64,000 nucleotides of DNA from Gelatoporia subvermispora B (Eukaryota; Basidiomycota; Agaricomycetes; Polyporales; Gelatoporiaceae). A program made the translations under genes and the position numbers. Below the pieces are notes generated by a model that was not told where the DNA came from, made no database searches, and worked only from the letters and a program-made list of their open reading frames with translations. The stretch is taken from contig KB445792.1 of the NCBI GenBank assembly GCA_000320605.2, positions 1,059,581-1,123,580 on the forward strand. Direction: 5' to 3'. This document shows positions 1 to 13,397 of the stretch, one piece after another. Every line of letters begins with the position of its first letter. Within the stretch, counting starts at the first letter, position 1.

Positions 1-963
1 AGAGAACAGATCCGAAGACACCATGCTGGGAAGCGAAACCACCTGTTAAATATGCGTGGCGAGTTATGATCGGTGCAGTCTTGACATCATGCTCCTCCGT
101 GTTTATGTTCGCTGATGTGTTATGGTTCAGGAGCTGTAGCTCTTGCTATGAAGCAAACATTGCTTGTGATCAGCTTCAGCAAGAGCACCATCACCATGAC
201 TAGACACACAAGTGCAGAATATATCTGGGGTATCTCTGTGGTAGTCATCTTTTGCACATTTTCTGGATGACCGAAGACATCTGTGTTACCACTTGTCATT
301 CCATGCCGGCTCACATGTTCAGCTTTGATAAGAGGGACCGAGAGCGTGGTTGCATTAAATGTGAATGTGAATTTCTTGCTTGACTGTATAGAAGGTGTAA
401 GCAATCGCTGACGATATGATACCAGTACACCACATGCCTCATGATCGACCGGCTTCATTGCTACGTCAGACATTTGTGACAGGCCCTCCGGCATTTTCGC
501 TTATAAAGGTGTTACGTCGATGCAAATAGCTTCTCCGGGCAAGGCCCAAATCTAAATATTAGATTACGCGTGAACTGAATGTTCAGGGTTTCTACTACAG
601 CCCGTAAGCTAGCATTGGCAACACGGGGCAATACTGGAACATCACAACTCAAAGCGAGTAATGCTTACAAGCTGAATTATGCGGGGCAGTTATGATCTTC
701 TAAAAATCCGAGTAGAGGTATAGCACTGCTATCCTGTAGGAGGTAAAAAAAATTGGAAAGGGACACGACAGGACACGACAGACTGCGTGCGCGATCGTGA
801 GTTGACAGTCGAACACGATCGGGCGGGTCGTTCTCGCGACTCGCGACGCGTCCCGCCCACGTGTTGCTGCCCAAAAAGTCCATTGCGCCAGAAGCGCCCG
901 CTTTTCGTGCCGCTCAATTCAGGATATTCCCTCTCTCTTCCTTACTTCCTCCCTACCATCGCC
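1..963. other. Left-edge region without a convincing gene
   Basis: No recognised protein is found here. A 124-codon minus-strand ORF (120-494) starts with a real ATG and ends in a hydrophobic stretch, but it matches no family I know and is treated as doubtful. The right part is the promoter side of the RRP8 gene. It contains a doubled 10-base unit (ggacacgaca, 761-780) and one MluI box (ACGCGT, 846-851), with another at 566-571. Confidence 0.4.
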
Positions 964-2406
964 ATGGCGCTATTCGACGTCCCCGGCTGGTCTGTGCCCT
1001 CCGAGCCCCTCGCGAAACCGACCTCGCGAAACAAGAAGCGCAAGCGGCCGAATGCGACACCGGCGGAGGACGACACGAGCAAAGTGCGCGCGGCACAGGT
1101 GAACGTGGAGAGACTCATGGAGAAGCTCGACGCCGGCGCGCAGGATGCTGCGGAAACGCAGAACAAGAAGAAGAGGCGACGGACCTCGAAGGCGGGAGAA
1201 GAGAGGGGAAAGGGTACTGCGCCTTCCGTTCTGGGGGCGTCGAGCACTGCACCATCTGCGCCGTCGCGCAAGCAGCAAAAGAAAAAAGCAGTCCGCAGCT
1301 GCAGCAAACGCCAGGTAGCGAAACTAAAACCGAAGGCGCAAACACGCAAGAGAAGAAGAAGCGCAAACAGAAGGAGAAAGGCAAAGCCCACGATGCGCCT
1401 GCGCCATCTATGCCTGCAGCTGCACCGAAGCCGGCACCCGAGCCAAAGCAGGGTCTGACTGCGCTGCAGGCCAACATGAAGAACAGCCTCGACGGTGCTC
1501 GCTTCCGGTGCGTCTTTTGTTCATGTTTCTCCGCAGCACTAGCTGAGGCTTGCCATAGGTGGATCAACGAGATCCTCTACAAGTCTGATAGCGAGCATGC
1601 TCACCAGATGATGCGCGAGAACCCCAAGGTGTACGAGGAGGTGTGTATCTCCCTTCACGCATCTTACAACGCTTCTAATTCTAACCTTCGGCGCGCAGTA
1701 CCACACCGGGTTCCGGCACCAGGTACACTCCTGGCCGACCAATCCCGTCTCGCATTACATCTCTGCGCTCTCGTCCTACCCCCCAAAGACTGTCATCGCA
1801 GACCTCGGCTGCGGCGATGCCGCGCTTGCTCGCGCACTTGTTCCGAAAGGCATGACGGTTCTCTCGTTCGACCTCGTCTCGGACGGCGTGTATGTCGTAG
1901 AGGCAGACACGTGTTCGCAGCTGCCTCTGCCTGGTTCTGAGGGAACCGCGGGGGACGATGGACAGGCGAGCGAGGGCGAGGGTCATGTCGTCGATGTTGT
2001 CACCTGCGCACTCAGCCTTATGGGCACTAATTGGCCGAGATGCATACGTGAGGCGTGGAGAGTGCTCAAGCCTGGGTGCGTGCAAAACGTGCATATACTA
2101 AGGTTCTTCGCCTGACATTTACCTAGCGGCGAGCTCAAGATAGCCGAGGTCGCAAGCAGATTCACTGACGTCGACGACTTTGCTTCACTTGTCAGTTCGA
2201 TCGGCTTCCGCTTGAAGTCCAAGGTACATTGAGCATTTCTTTCCGCCATCGCAGTTACCTGACCTCAATGACAGGATGATAGCAACACACATTTCACCCT
2301 CTTTGAATTCAAGAAGGTAGCTAGGAAGCCCAAAAGCGATAAGGAATGGGAGAAGATACTGTCCCGTAACGACATTTTAAAGCCGTGCGAATACAAACGC
2401 CGTTGA
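964..2406 (+). CDS. RRP8: 25S rRNA adenine-N1 methyltransferase RRP8 (nucleolar)
   Basis: Rrp8 methylates an adenine of the large-subunit rRNA (m1A) in the nucleolus using S-adenosylmethionine. The start MALFDVPGW is followed by a long Lys/Arg-rich low-complexity tail suited to nucleolar targeting. The family core then begins at GLTALQANMKNSLDGARFR and continues with the WINEILY segment. The SAM-binding motif I reads VIADLGCGDAALA, and later motifs include SLMGTNW and a C-terminus at LKPCEYKRR. At least four short introns are needed: near 1214-1272 or 1275 (frame change inside the Lys-rich region), after GARFR, after KVYEE, and after REAWRVLKPG. A last one near 2223 joins LKSK to DDSNTHFTLFEFKK. 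The gene is convergent with the oxidoreductase at 2570. Splice sites are inferred; the identity is secure. Confidence 0.9.
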
Positions 2407-2569
2407 GATTTCCAAAGAAATACCAGTGCTTGGGGATGCTTCCAAACATACTCCTAGCGCATGTCAATTCTCAGCAAAGCAAGTTGTACAATGGGGATAG
2501 TCTGCTGCTCTTTAGCTCCTTTTAATCCAACACGCAATGCTCGCGATCCACCCTTGGCCAGAACAGGTT

Positions 2570-3953
2570 TCATGGCCTCGCAGGAACGACGAGGGTACGC
2601 TCTTCCCTTGCACTCTGATATGCCAGCTCAATCATCTCGATAACCTCGGCGGACTCCTCCCACTTCACTGCCTGCTGCGTACCCTCGCGGATTGTCCGCG
2701 CTACGTCGATGAACAGCTCAGAGTAACTACCCTTCTCACTCGACGGCCATCTATGCATGCTCGTTCAGTGTTGATGCGGTATCGAGGGCAGATTGGGACA
2801 TACGTTGACTTGACTACGGAGCCGTTTGCGCTGAGGTTCTCAAGCGTGCCCCAGAGCTCCTCTGGTTCCACGCCGTAGGTCTGGACGGAAGTGATCTCGG
2901 AGGGATGCCTGATCGCCTTGAGCTGGTCCTCCTGCACGTCTACGCCGAACTTGGTGTACGTGCCAGTCGTCCCGCGCACGACGTAGCGCACCTGCCGCGA
3001 GCGCACGGAAAGGATGTGCCCGCGTAGGATCGCGGTGAAGGATGTTGGTTTCAGGGCGGTCGTCGACGGGCGCCCGGGGTAGTGCAGGAGGATCGTGAAC
3101 TAGCGTATGAGAGGGTGCGTGAATACGATGATGAGCGTGACGCTGAGAGAGGACGTACGCAGTCGTCGACATCCTTGCTGCCGATTCCCCGGATGTTCTC
3201 TCGCGTCGCGGTCAGCTTGGCGGGCCGGCCGAACAGGAGAAGAGCCTGGTCGATCAGGTGCGCGCCGAGGTCATAGGTGAGGCCGTTCGCGGGGCGTGGC
3301 TGGTCTTTCCACGAGTTCTTGAGGTCTGCACGATAGCGGTCGAACCTGCAGAAGACAGTGATCAGATATGTCGTGTATGCAAGACGTCGGGACCGCGTAC
3401 CGAGACTCGAACTCGACGAGGGTTCCGAGAGATCTGGGGTCGTCCTCGGGGAGATCCAGCAGCTTCTTCAGCGCGAGGAAGTCCGAGTCCCAGCGGCGGT
3501 TCTGGAAGGGGTACAGAACTACGCCCTTGGACTTTGCGAGTGCGCCGAGGTCGTACGCCTCTGCAGCAGTCGCAGTCACAGGCTTGTCGACGAGGACTGG
3601 CGGTACCTTTGTGTAATTCTCTTCTGGGAAGGGCATGGAGCAGACTCACCATGCTTGCCAGCCTCCAATGCACGCTTCGCAAGCTCGTAGTGTGTGTCGC
3701 TCGGGGTGCTGATGACGATGAGCTCGATCTCGGGGTCGACCAGGACTTCATCGTAGGTACTGTAGATCTTGACACCCTCCATGGTGTCCTCCCCAAAGCG
3801 AGCGGCGACCTTTCCGCCGGGAGTAGCAGGGTTGCGCTCGAGGACGGCATGGAGGGTGAAGTGCTCGGGGTGGGCGAGGACGAAGGGAATGTGGAAGGTG
3901 AGGCCGCCGAGGCCGACACCGAGGACGCAGGTCTTGACGGGCTTGCCAGACAT
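2570..3953 (-). CDS. Gfo/Idh/MocA-family NAD(P)-dependent oxidoreductase
   Basis: This is a cytosolic dehydrogenase of the glucose-fructose/inositol dehydrogenase superfamily; the substrate cannot be read from sequence. The start MSGKPVKTCVLGVG leads straight into the dinucleotide-binding Gly-rich loop (GVGLGGL). Next come the conserved segment ELIVISTPSDTHYELAKRAL and then VLVDKPVTATAAEAYDLG, where the Lys of the D/EKP motif is the usual catalytic residue. The C-terminal domain contains NGLTYDLGAHLIDQALLLFG with the conserved His. The protein ends EERTLVVPARP. At least three introns interrupt it, one close to 3640 just before the DKP exon. An upstream in-frame extension to 4178 is open but has no family similarity, so the ATG at 3953 is preferred. 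It is divergent from the GH9 gene. Confidence 0.85.
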
Positions 3954-4433
3954 TTTCGCAGTGGTTGCGCAGTACTGTCTGGTGTAGAGGCTTGTAGAGG
4001 TCAAGAAATACCGCGAGGTCGTCGCGGGAAGACGTGCCGGGGGCGAGTCATTTGGCTGGAGATCATTTATCGACGGATCTCGTGAACGGGTAGCCGGGCC
4101 GCCAAGCCCTTGGCAGAGGCAGCTTTTGGGGTCGACGTTGGGCGACGCGGAGGAAGATGCTCGCTCAGCACATACCAAGCCTCTCGCGAAAAGACGTGTC
4201 TCTCCTCAATCGTGCGCTTGAAAATTCTGTGAACAATTTATCCGGATGTCTCTTTCGGTAATGAAATGCGTGACCCTAATGACGATCACTGACGTCAGCG
4301 CCCAAACGGGCAACTCGTTTTCCATTTCGGGATGCACCAACCTTGGCGCGTCCAGAACATTCAACGCCGTCACGGCCGCCTCTCTAACACGCTCCATGAC
4401 CTCTGCTTCCTCGAGCTAACTCTGTCACTACTC
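3954..4433. promoter_or_regulatory. Divergent intergenic region between oxidoreductase and GH9 genes
   Basis: About 480 bases separate two divergent start codons, so this must carry both promoters. I see no clear TATA box or recognisable regulator site. Confidence 0.4.
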
Positions 4434-6657
4434 ATGTTATCCCTGTGTTTGCTAGTCCTAGTATACCCCATCTTAATCTGCTGTCAGCTTTCTCTTCCAG
4501 ATCCACCCTATCTTCCCCCCGATGCCTCGTTCGGTGCCCAACCTACGAATTCATCAGGCATCTCGCAGCCGAATCCACACTGGTCTACACTGCTCGGAAA
4601 CTTGCTGTACTTTTACGATGCACAGCGGAGTGGACAGCTGCCCTCTAACGAGAGAGTCAGCTGGCGTAATGACAGCGCCGTAAGCGACGGGCAGGATATA
4701 GGTTTGGATTTAAGTGGAGGATACTACGACGCAGGCGGTGAGTTGCAGCACCATATGGCTATGACTGTATGCTAATATTTTCAGATTATATAAAATGCAC
4801 TTTTCCTCTGGTACGTTCCGCTCACCCTCCTGGTCGTCTTGTTAACGTTGACATGCCGTGTCCCAGTCTTTCACTCTTATGTCGACTTGCTGGGGGGCAC
4901 TTACGCTCGGACAAGGTACTGATATCATTGAGCTGTACTTTGTATCTTCTGAACATAGGATACAGGGTACGATAGAGCGAACCAGACGCCATACCTGGAC
5001 GACATGCTTCGCTGGGGTCTCGATTGGATGATCAAGGTAAGCTTCTTCCGATTCACGGTACACAATATGATGCTAATTCATGGCTTCGTACAAGGCGCAC
5101 CCGTCTCCACATACTCTGTTCGTTCAAGTAGGTGATGGCGATCTAGATGATGCATACTGGGGAGGCGATCAAGGCATACCCGGCCCACGACCCTCGTATC
5201 AAATCAATGATACCAGGTGCGTCTACTCCCTATGAACCCTATACATGCCCCTATACTCACATACACATTCGCGGCACGCAGTCCGGGAACAGACGCATCC
5301 ACGCAAGCAGCAGCGGCTTTTGCTGCGTGTTCTGCGCTCTACTCCAACAACACCCTCTCTGCACAGTCCTCGTCCTCCAACTCCACGGTCGCTCTCGCTC
5401 CTGCGTCCCTCCAGAATGAAACGTATGCGTCTACTCTCCTTACGCACGCGCAACAGCTATGGGACTTTGCGACGAATGCCACAGGCGGGCAGCGCACATA
5501 CCAGACCTCAGTTCCTGCCGCGGGTGAGGCATACGCCTCGTCAGGATATGGAGACGATCTCGCTATCGCAGGATTCTTCCTCTCTCTCGCATCTCTTCCG
5601 TCGCCGTCCAACTCCACCAATTCGACAAACTCGTCAAACACGGACGCAGCTGGCGCGTATTACGCTGCCGCCTCGGGTTACTTCGATCAGTACTCGCTAA
5701 GCGGCCAGTTGGAGCCCGGACAGGAGCAAGTCTTCAACTGGGACTCGAAGACTCCGGGTGCGGTGGTGCTCGCTGCTCAGATCGCACAAGCATTCCCTAA
5801 CATTGTTGGAAATACGAACGCGACTCGATGGACCGGGCTAGCAGAGCAATATTTCGATACCATCATACACTCGAGCGGGAGAGGGTATTTGACCGGAGGG
5901 GGCCTGCTCTACTATCCGGGAGACTCGGACGAGGCGTCGCTCAATCCTGCTATGAACGCGGCGATGCTCATGATCCAGTACGCCTCCGCAGGGCTGGCCT
6001 CGAACCAGGACAAAGCGCAAACATACCTCTCCTTCGCCCAGAGCCAGATCGACTACGCCCTCGGCAAGAATTCAATGACAGGTAAGCGCACCATTCCATC
6101 TCAGCCCTAGGCACATGCGCTCACTGCTCTTTCGGTACTAACGCAGTCCCCTACATTGTCGGCACCCACCCGAACTCGCCCGCAAACCCGCACTCCGCGC
6201 TCGCAACGGGTGCGTCTCCAGACGATATCGCGAACATCGACACCGTGCCCGCGCAGGAGCGGTACGTGCTCTACGGCGCGCTCGTCGGCGGGCCTGACAC
6301 GCGCGGCCGCTTCTGGGACCTCCGCAGTGACTGGGTGCAGAACGAGGTCGCGCTGGACTACAACGCGCCGCTCCTCACGCTCGCCGCATTCGCGCTCGCG
6401 AACTCCTCTGGCGACCCATACTACACGTCGATCCAGCCGGGCTCGTATGACAGTGTTAGACCGAAGGGCTGGCCGTGCGATGCGGCTGTCTCACAGGGAT
6501 GCCCGCATGGACTCAGCACGGGCAGCAAGATTGCGATGGGCGTAGTCCTCAGTGTGGTTGGGTGTGTTATTTTGGGGCTGGCTGCATGGTGGCTGCTATT
6601 AGCTATGAGAAACTCAAGTCGTGTTGGAAACTCCGAAAAGCCGATCTCGATGCACTG
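4434..6657 (+). CDS. GH9 endo-beta-1,4-glucanase, membrane anchored
   Basis: This is a cellulase-type glycoside hydrolase family 9 enzyme that cleaves beta-1,4-glucan outside the cell. The ATG at 4434 opens a hydrophobic signal peptide (MLSLCLLVLVYPILICC). The catalytic domain shows SGGYYDAGD, with its catalytic Asp pair; the second Asp is completed across an intron at about 4738-4784. Further landmarks are MLRWGLDWMIKAHPSP, GDGDLDDAYWGG, a conserved His segment (NPHSALATG) and the catalytic-acid motif NEVALDYNAPLL. Near the C-terminus a hydrophobic span (IAMGVVLSVVGCVILGLAAWW) is followed by a short basic tail ending KPISMH, predicting a type I plasma-membrane anchor rather than free secretion. 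Asn/Ser/Thr-rich inserts (SNSTNSTNSSN) are likely glycosylated. At least five or six introns are present. No cellulose-binding module is seen. Confidence 0.9.
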
Positions 6658-6746
6658 ATTTGTGCAGCCAAGGCGCTGGACTCTAATTCCCTGTAGATAC
6701 ATAAACAAGCGATACACGTGTAGCACATAACAATGTAGCAATGAGT

Positions 6747-9700
6747 TTAGTACACCTAGCAAACGGGGACTGTCAGTGTTGCATTGTTCGTGATGGATGG
6801 ACGAACATACCTCGAGCACGTAGCGCTCTTCCTCCTTCAAGCCCTCCAGGAATGCACCCGCTTGCTCTGGCGTCTGGCCCGTGTACTTGCACAGCGCCTC
6901 AACAAGCGCCTCGTACACATCGGGCACGGGCCACGTCGGGCCGCACAAGTAGAACGCGCCCTTGTCGTCCCAGAGCATCTTTGCCAGCTCGGCCGCGTCA
7001 TCGCGCATCTTGTGCTGAATGTACACCTTCTTGGGCCCGTCACGCGAGAACGCGAGTCCGGCCTTGGTGATCGTGCCGTCCTGCATGAACGCCTCGATCT
7101 CCTCGCCGTAGAGGTACTCCTTCGACTGGTGCCGCGAGCCGAAGTAGTAGTATGTTGGGCCGACGGGGATGGACTGCGCGGCTAGCCAGGCGCGGTATTG
7201 GAGGAAAGCGCGGAAAGGCGCCGCGCCAGTTCCGAGACCAGCCATGATGATGGGCTGCATGTTGTCGGGAGGCAACTGAATTGCGAGATCAGATATTGTT
7301 CTATCTACTAAAGAAGGGACTAGCACACCTTCATAACACTCGGCTTGATTGACACAGTGACCTTCTGGCCCACCTGGAGGCCTGCGAGGTACCTGGTGCA
7401 CTGACCATACCTAGGAGAGCCTTAAAATGACAAGTGTCAGCGACGTATGCCAGCTCGAGGTACATATAGGACGTACCGCTTGGGGTGACCCAGTCGACGC
7501 TGACGACAAGGAGGTCAACACGATCTCCGACAACAGCCTGCGAGCTGGCAATACTGTAGTGGCGAGGCTTGATGTCGCCCACAAGCTCACACAGCACCTC
7601 AATGCCAGGGCGTGCACTCTGGTAGCGGTGCAGGACATCCGCAAATGTGACAGTGTCCTTCTCGGAGAGCTTCTTGAACGTCGACGAGCCCTCGGGCGCG
7701 CCGATGAAGCGCAGCGCATACTTGTCCGTCTGCGACGTCGCATACTCAGCGAGTTCCGAGTAGAATGTCTTGCCAGGCTTGCCGAAGAGGTCGATTTGCT
7801 GCTGGAGCGCCTGGAAGACGGTGCGGGTGTGCATCTTTGTGCCGTCCGAGCCGGGTACGGGGATCGTGATGAGACGGTTCGGGTCGACGCCATACCACGC
7901 GCAGAAGTCGAGCACCTCCTGCGCATCGTTCCAGCCGTGCACACCAAGTGCTTCGCCGATCTCGTACTTGAGTCCTGTGCCGCGTGTGTCGAATTCAATG
8001 TGGAAGACATTGCGGTCGTAGTCCTCCGGAGTGAGACGGCGGTTAACGGTGCAGGTGATGAGGAAGGTGCGGTCAGGGATCTCGGGACGAAGTGCAGGGT
8101 TTTCGGGGTACTCCGAGGAAGACTGGACGTCTGGGGGAGTGAACGCCGACGGGAAGAGGATGTGCTTCGCAGCGTCGTGCCAGGAGCCGAGGCGAGCGCC
8201 GTTCACAACTGTCTCACCCTCGAACGTCTCCACAGCAATAGCGTTGAATCCGAAGTGCTTCAGGATAGCACTCTTGGGAGCTTCAGCATCATCAGCGGCT
8301 GGCGGGATCTCCACCTCCACCAGTCCGTCCCACGCACGCTTCGCAACTTCTTCTACCTCGAGAGCGGGCACTAGATCCGTCAAAATACCACGGGAGACCT
8401 TGAGTACAAGGTCAGGTGTAGCAAGTCTTCCCAGGTATAATCTGAGGAATGCCAGGTATATGATGGCAGTTTCCGCCGAAGCGGACGACTTGATCTCAGA
8501 AGCGAGCTCCTTCGCACTGACGACGCACAAGCGCAGGTTCCTCTCGCGGATGAGAGTTACAACCTCAAGCGGGAGGTTGGACAACAGTTCCGGGGCAGAC
8601 CAAGCGGTGGCAACAAGGACGATGGACCCAGGGGCAGTGTGTGCGATGACGGAATGGGACTTGAGTAAGGTCTGGTCCAGAACCGCGGTGAAATCGGCTT
8701 CGCCCTCACTGTCGGTAGTGATAGGGAGAGTAAGGGCAACTGGAAGCTGCGACTCTTCTTTGAGAGAGATGACGAGGCGATCCGCGCTGATGCCGCCAGG
8801 CTTTGAAAAGACGTCGAAGTCGGAGAGCAGACGTGCTGCAATCGAACGCTGGGACAGGAAGGTTTGCTCGACGACGCGAGGGACATCAGCGGTCGATGCG
8901 CCGGGCGAGTTGAAGAACAATAGTTTCTTTGTCTCCGGGCCATACAATTGGGGCGGCGGGAAGGCCAAAGGGATGAGGCTGAGGAGGAACGCAGAGAAAG
9001 AGGACGGCTTGGTGATGAACTCCTGCGTGCGCGCAGGCACGATGCGATGCGAGCGAACGACTGGGCCAGGCGTTGACGGGTCGAGGAGGGACGCAAAGAC
9101 GTCGGTGTACAGTGGGCCCTGGATGGTCGCGGTCGGAACGTCGTCCAAAACATGAATGCGTTTGGCGGAGGACGGAATGACCTGGCGCAGAGCATCCTCA
9201 TCCCATGGCCTGAGTACGCGCACCACGACAACTCCAAGACCAGTGACGTTAGACGCAAGTGCTTTCGCAGCCTGCGCCAGCGGGCCATTGAGCAGGACGA
9301 TGACGGTGTGCGCCTCTTTGTCGCCGACGTAGTCGAAGAAAGAGTATCCTGCTTTGGTAAGGCCTTCCTTCAGGGTCGCGTCGGCAGTCTGCAACTGGAA
9401 TGACGGCACAATGGCGTGTCCTGTCTCTCGCGTCGCGCTGTGGTGGTCGAAAAGGTGAATGACATGTGTATCCGACAGGCTGTAGGACAGCGTGGCAAGA
9501 TCGACTGCTTCCTGCGGAGCAGCCGACAGAAGAACCGTGAAGCCCTGAGGGAGGATCGGTACGACGGGGGAGAAGGGAGCGATGGTAGGCGAGAGACTGA
9601 AGTTCTCGCCAACTGGCGTCACTGCGGGAACTTGGATGACCAGCCGACTGGTAGGAGTAGCCGGAGGCAAGTAAGACAAGGACTGCACCATCGCAGCCAG

Positions 9701-10084
9701 TCCAGTCGGTGTTGTGTATGCCGTGAGCACTGCACCTTTCACTGCATCCTTGCTAGGACCCTGAGACAATCTCCCAACGAGACTCAACCCTGCACCGGCC
9801 CTTGTCTGCAAACTGACCACCGACGCGAACTCCTTGCTCGTGTTTCCCCATGATTTGGTGAAAGTGCCGAAGCCTGCATTTTCTGCGAGGTCGTAAACGA
9901 AGACAGAGGAGCTGGTCCGGGCAGCGACGTGCTCTATCGCAGTTGAGGCAGCGACCAAATTGCTTTTAGAGAGCTTCTGCAGGGTCTCGTGAGAGAGAGC
10001 CTTCAATTTCGGGGACGACGGGACGGAGAGCGTCGCGGTCGACGACACAGGCGTGGAGGTTCCGGACTGCTGCTCAACCGTCAT
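6747..10084 (-). CDS. MET10: Sulfite reductase [NADPH] flavoprotein (alpha) component
   Basis: This subunit takes electrons from NADPH through FAD and passes them to the haemoprotein beta subunit, for reduction of sulfite to sulfide in cysteine/methionine synthesis. The start at 10084 (MTVEQQSGTSTP) opens a very long exon. A pyruvate-ferredoxin-oxidoreductase-like N-terminal half is followed by the FAD-binding reductase domain, with KPRHYSIASS carrying the R-x-Y-S motif. The NADPH-binding domain follows, with AGLGTGAAPFRAF and later YLCGPTWPVPDVY. The coding sequence ends YVLE, then a GTATGT...CTAG intron (about 6756-6812), then a 9-base terminal exon giving Val-Tyr-stop. This restores the aromatic C-terminus typical of the family. 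Two further introns lie near 7280-7480. Long ORFs on the opposite strand here are shadows. Confidence 0.93.
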
Positions 10085-10343
10085 GTCGTTCAAGATGAGG
10101 AGAGAGACGAGCGGTATATTCCACAAATATTCTCTCACATTTTGGACCTGATGAGTGAGCGGGGAATATGTTTCCGCGCGAGACGATCACCGATAGTGGT
10201 GCGAGGATGGCGTTATCACTTAGCCGCCCACACAGTCCAAGAATGCGATTCACTATTTCTGCTCCGATAACATTGTGATAAGTGTCCGATATGCTGGTTA
10301 TCCAAATGGTGTGCTCCCAAACTCCAATAAACCCATGTCACCT
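10085..10343. promoter_or_regulatory. MET10 upstream region
   Basis: This stretch lies between the UPRT stop and the MET10 start, both on the minus strand, so it should contain the MET10 promoter and UPRT 3' region. No clear box is visible. Confidence 0.3.
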
Positions 10344-11409
10344 TCATTGTTCTGCTTCCCTCAGCGTGTTGAATAGACGATCGCCCTGCGTACATCATAC
10401 AGATGAGATGGCCAGCCAAGCGCCCGCCAAGATCTGCACTCACCGTATCGCCAAGTCCCGGAGAAATCAGACCATTGCTAGTCAACTTGGGATCGACCGC
10501 CGCGGCCCAAATCTTCAACGGCCTCGGGTTACTCCAATGAATCTGCAGAACAATTCTGTTACTCACCTCCAGTCCCGGATATTCCGAACGGACGCGGTTG
10601 AGGCCTTCCTGCGATGCTAGAACGCACAGAAGCTTGATGTGCGTCACTGGATAGTAGGGGTCAGCGGCGACAGTAGCTGGCACAATTGCTCTGCTCACGT
10701 GGGATGCCCCATTCAAGCACCATGTTCAGCGCAGCACACGCAGTGCCACCAGTAGCAATAAGCGGATCCAGGAGGAAGACCATGTCCACCATCGGCACCG
10801 GAGGTAGCTTGGAGTAGTCTGGGGTTGCAAGTGTTAGTCATTGTGGCTCATGCACCGCAATGCAGCACGTACACTCCACAGGCTGCAGGGAGATCTTCTC
10901 TCGGTAGATACCCAAGTGGTATACAGGTGCAGCACTGTTATACTCGAGTATCACTACTTGCTCCGATATCATAGACGGGCGGACGGTCTACTCACGGGAA
11001 CAAGCTCAGGAGTGCATCAGTCATACCAAGGCCAGCTCGCAGAATGGGGGTGAACCCGATCCTGGGCTTGATCTTGGAACCGGTGAAAGGGCCTATTGGT
11101 GTTTGCTGTCGTGAATACGAAGCAAATCCGTCAGGTCGTGCCATCACGAAGAGGCTAGGAGTGGCGGCGCTCACCCCACTGAATATCTCTTCCTCCAAAT
11201 CACGACTGGCCTCAATGCCGAGTATGAGACTAATGTCATGGATACCCTGGCGCGCTCGCATTAGCTACATGTGTCGGAAATAGGAGATGACTCGGACGCA
11301 CCTCGCGGAACTCCTTCGCAGTGGTTGTTGTCTGTCGCAGTTTCGACAGGGTCGAGTTCACGAGGGGGTGAGCGAGAACATGAACTCTCTCTGGAGCAAC
11401 GGCAGCCAT
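10344..11409 (-). CDS. FUR1: Uracil phosphoribosyltransferase (pyrimidine salvage)
   Basis: It converts uracil and PRPP to UMP in the cytosol and also activates 5-fluorouracil. The start is MAAVAPERVHVLAHPLVNS. Conserved pieces in order are HPLVNSTLSKLRQTTT, the KPRIGFTPILRAGLGM region with invariant Arg, the tip KLPPVPMVDMVFLLDP, and the PRPP-binding loop DPLIATGGTACAAL. The C-terminus reads IWAAAVDPKLTSNGLISPGLGD and then, after an intron (GTGAGT...CGCAG), a short exon giving TGDRLFNTLREAEQ and stop. Six or so short introns split it; the sequence around the central exons was read piecewise. Length is about 220-240 residues, normal for fungal UPRT. Confidence 0.9.
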
Positions 11410-12051
11410 GATGATAGTATGTAGATGAAGAGGTGAGAGACAAGTGCGTGCGCTACCCCACACGATTCGATACGTATCGCGGCATGCGCTGATTCCGATA
11501 CCAGCCTTGGGGCATGCGCGCACATCTCGGCCCGTTATCCGAGTCCGTGATCGCGGATCTAGAGCGCTCCCCCGCTCGCAGGCCACAGCCACTGTTATTC
11601 AGCCACTTTCCAACTTCTTTCTGTTCTCTGCCGAAGCTAGTCTGTTCTACAGCCTGCTTGAGAACAGGGCATCACTAAGTACTAGGCTCATCTGCATCCT
11701 CTGGCCAGCTGTTGTAGGAATCACTATGGCTCTCTAGGCTGCAAGTCGGCTTGTAACTCCTGGTCTCGAACTAATGGACATGGACAAAATTTACTAGACA
11801 ATTAATAACACAAACTCATAGACCTTACGGCTGGTCCGCTGAATCATTGTACAATCTACCACGTCGGTAATGTATAGTCACAACATAATGTATCATAACC
11901 CTTCGTATCTGCGAATCGCTGCGCGAGAAGTGCACGAGATGTACACCTTCCGGCCATCATTCAGAATCTAAATCATGCAGTAAAATCTCAACATCACAAT
12001 GCAGGCTAAGACAGATTCTCCGCCGACAGGGCTTCTGCGCTTGCTACAACT
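11410..12051. other. Intergenic region upstream of UPRT with repeat copy 1
   Basis: No gene is seen. The stretch holds the UPRT promoter and one copy of a dispersed repeat (11512-11677). Confidence 0.5.
11512..11677 (+). repeat. Dispersed repeat, copy 1
   Basis: It is about 166 bases and matches 14193-14344 in the same orientation. A 63-base core starting cggcccgttatccgagtccg is identical in both. Flanking parts differ by substitutions and small indels; for example copy 1 has an extra attcagcca-type segment. It codes for nothing recognisable and is probably a fragment of an older mobile element or a local duplication. Confidence 0.85.

Positions 12052-13397
<1,346 letters not shown>

Noticed and set aside
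120..494. 124-codon minus-strand ORF with a hydrophobic C-terminus
   Set aside because: Starts with ATG but matches no family I recognise and lacks introns or a well-placed promoter; kept only as a note.
3258..4085. Plus-strand ORF of 275 codons
   Set aside because: Antisense shadow of the Gfo/Idh oxidoreductase gene.
7871..7891. GGTTCG-like string resembling a tRNA B box
   Set aside because: Inside the MET10 coding exon, without A box or cloverleaf; no tRNA gene found in the window.
8031..9155. Long plus-strand ORF of 374 codons
   Set aside because: It is antisense to the clearly identified MET10 exon and its composition is that of a shadow frame.
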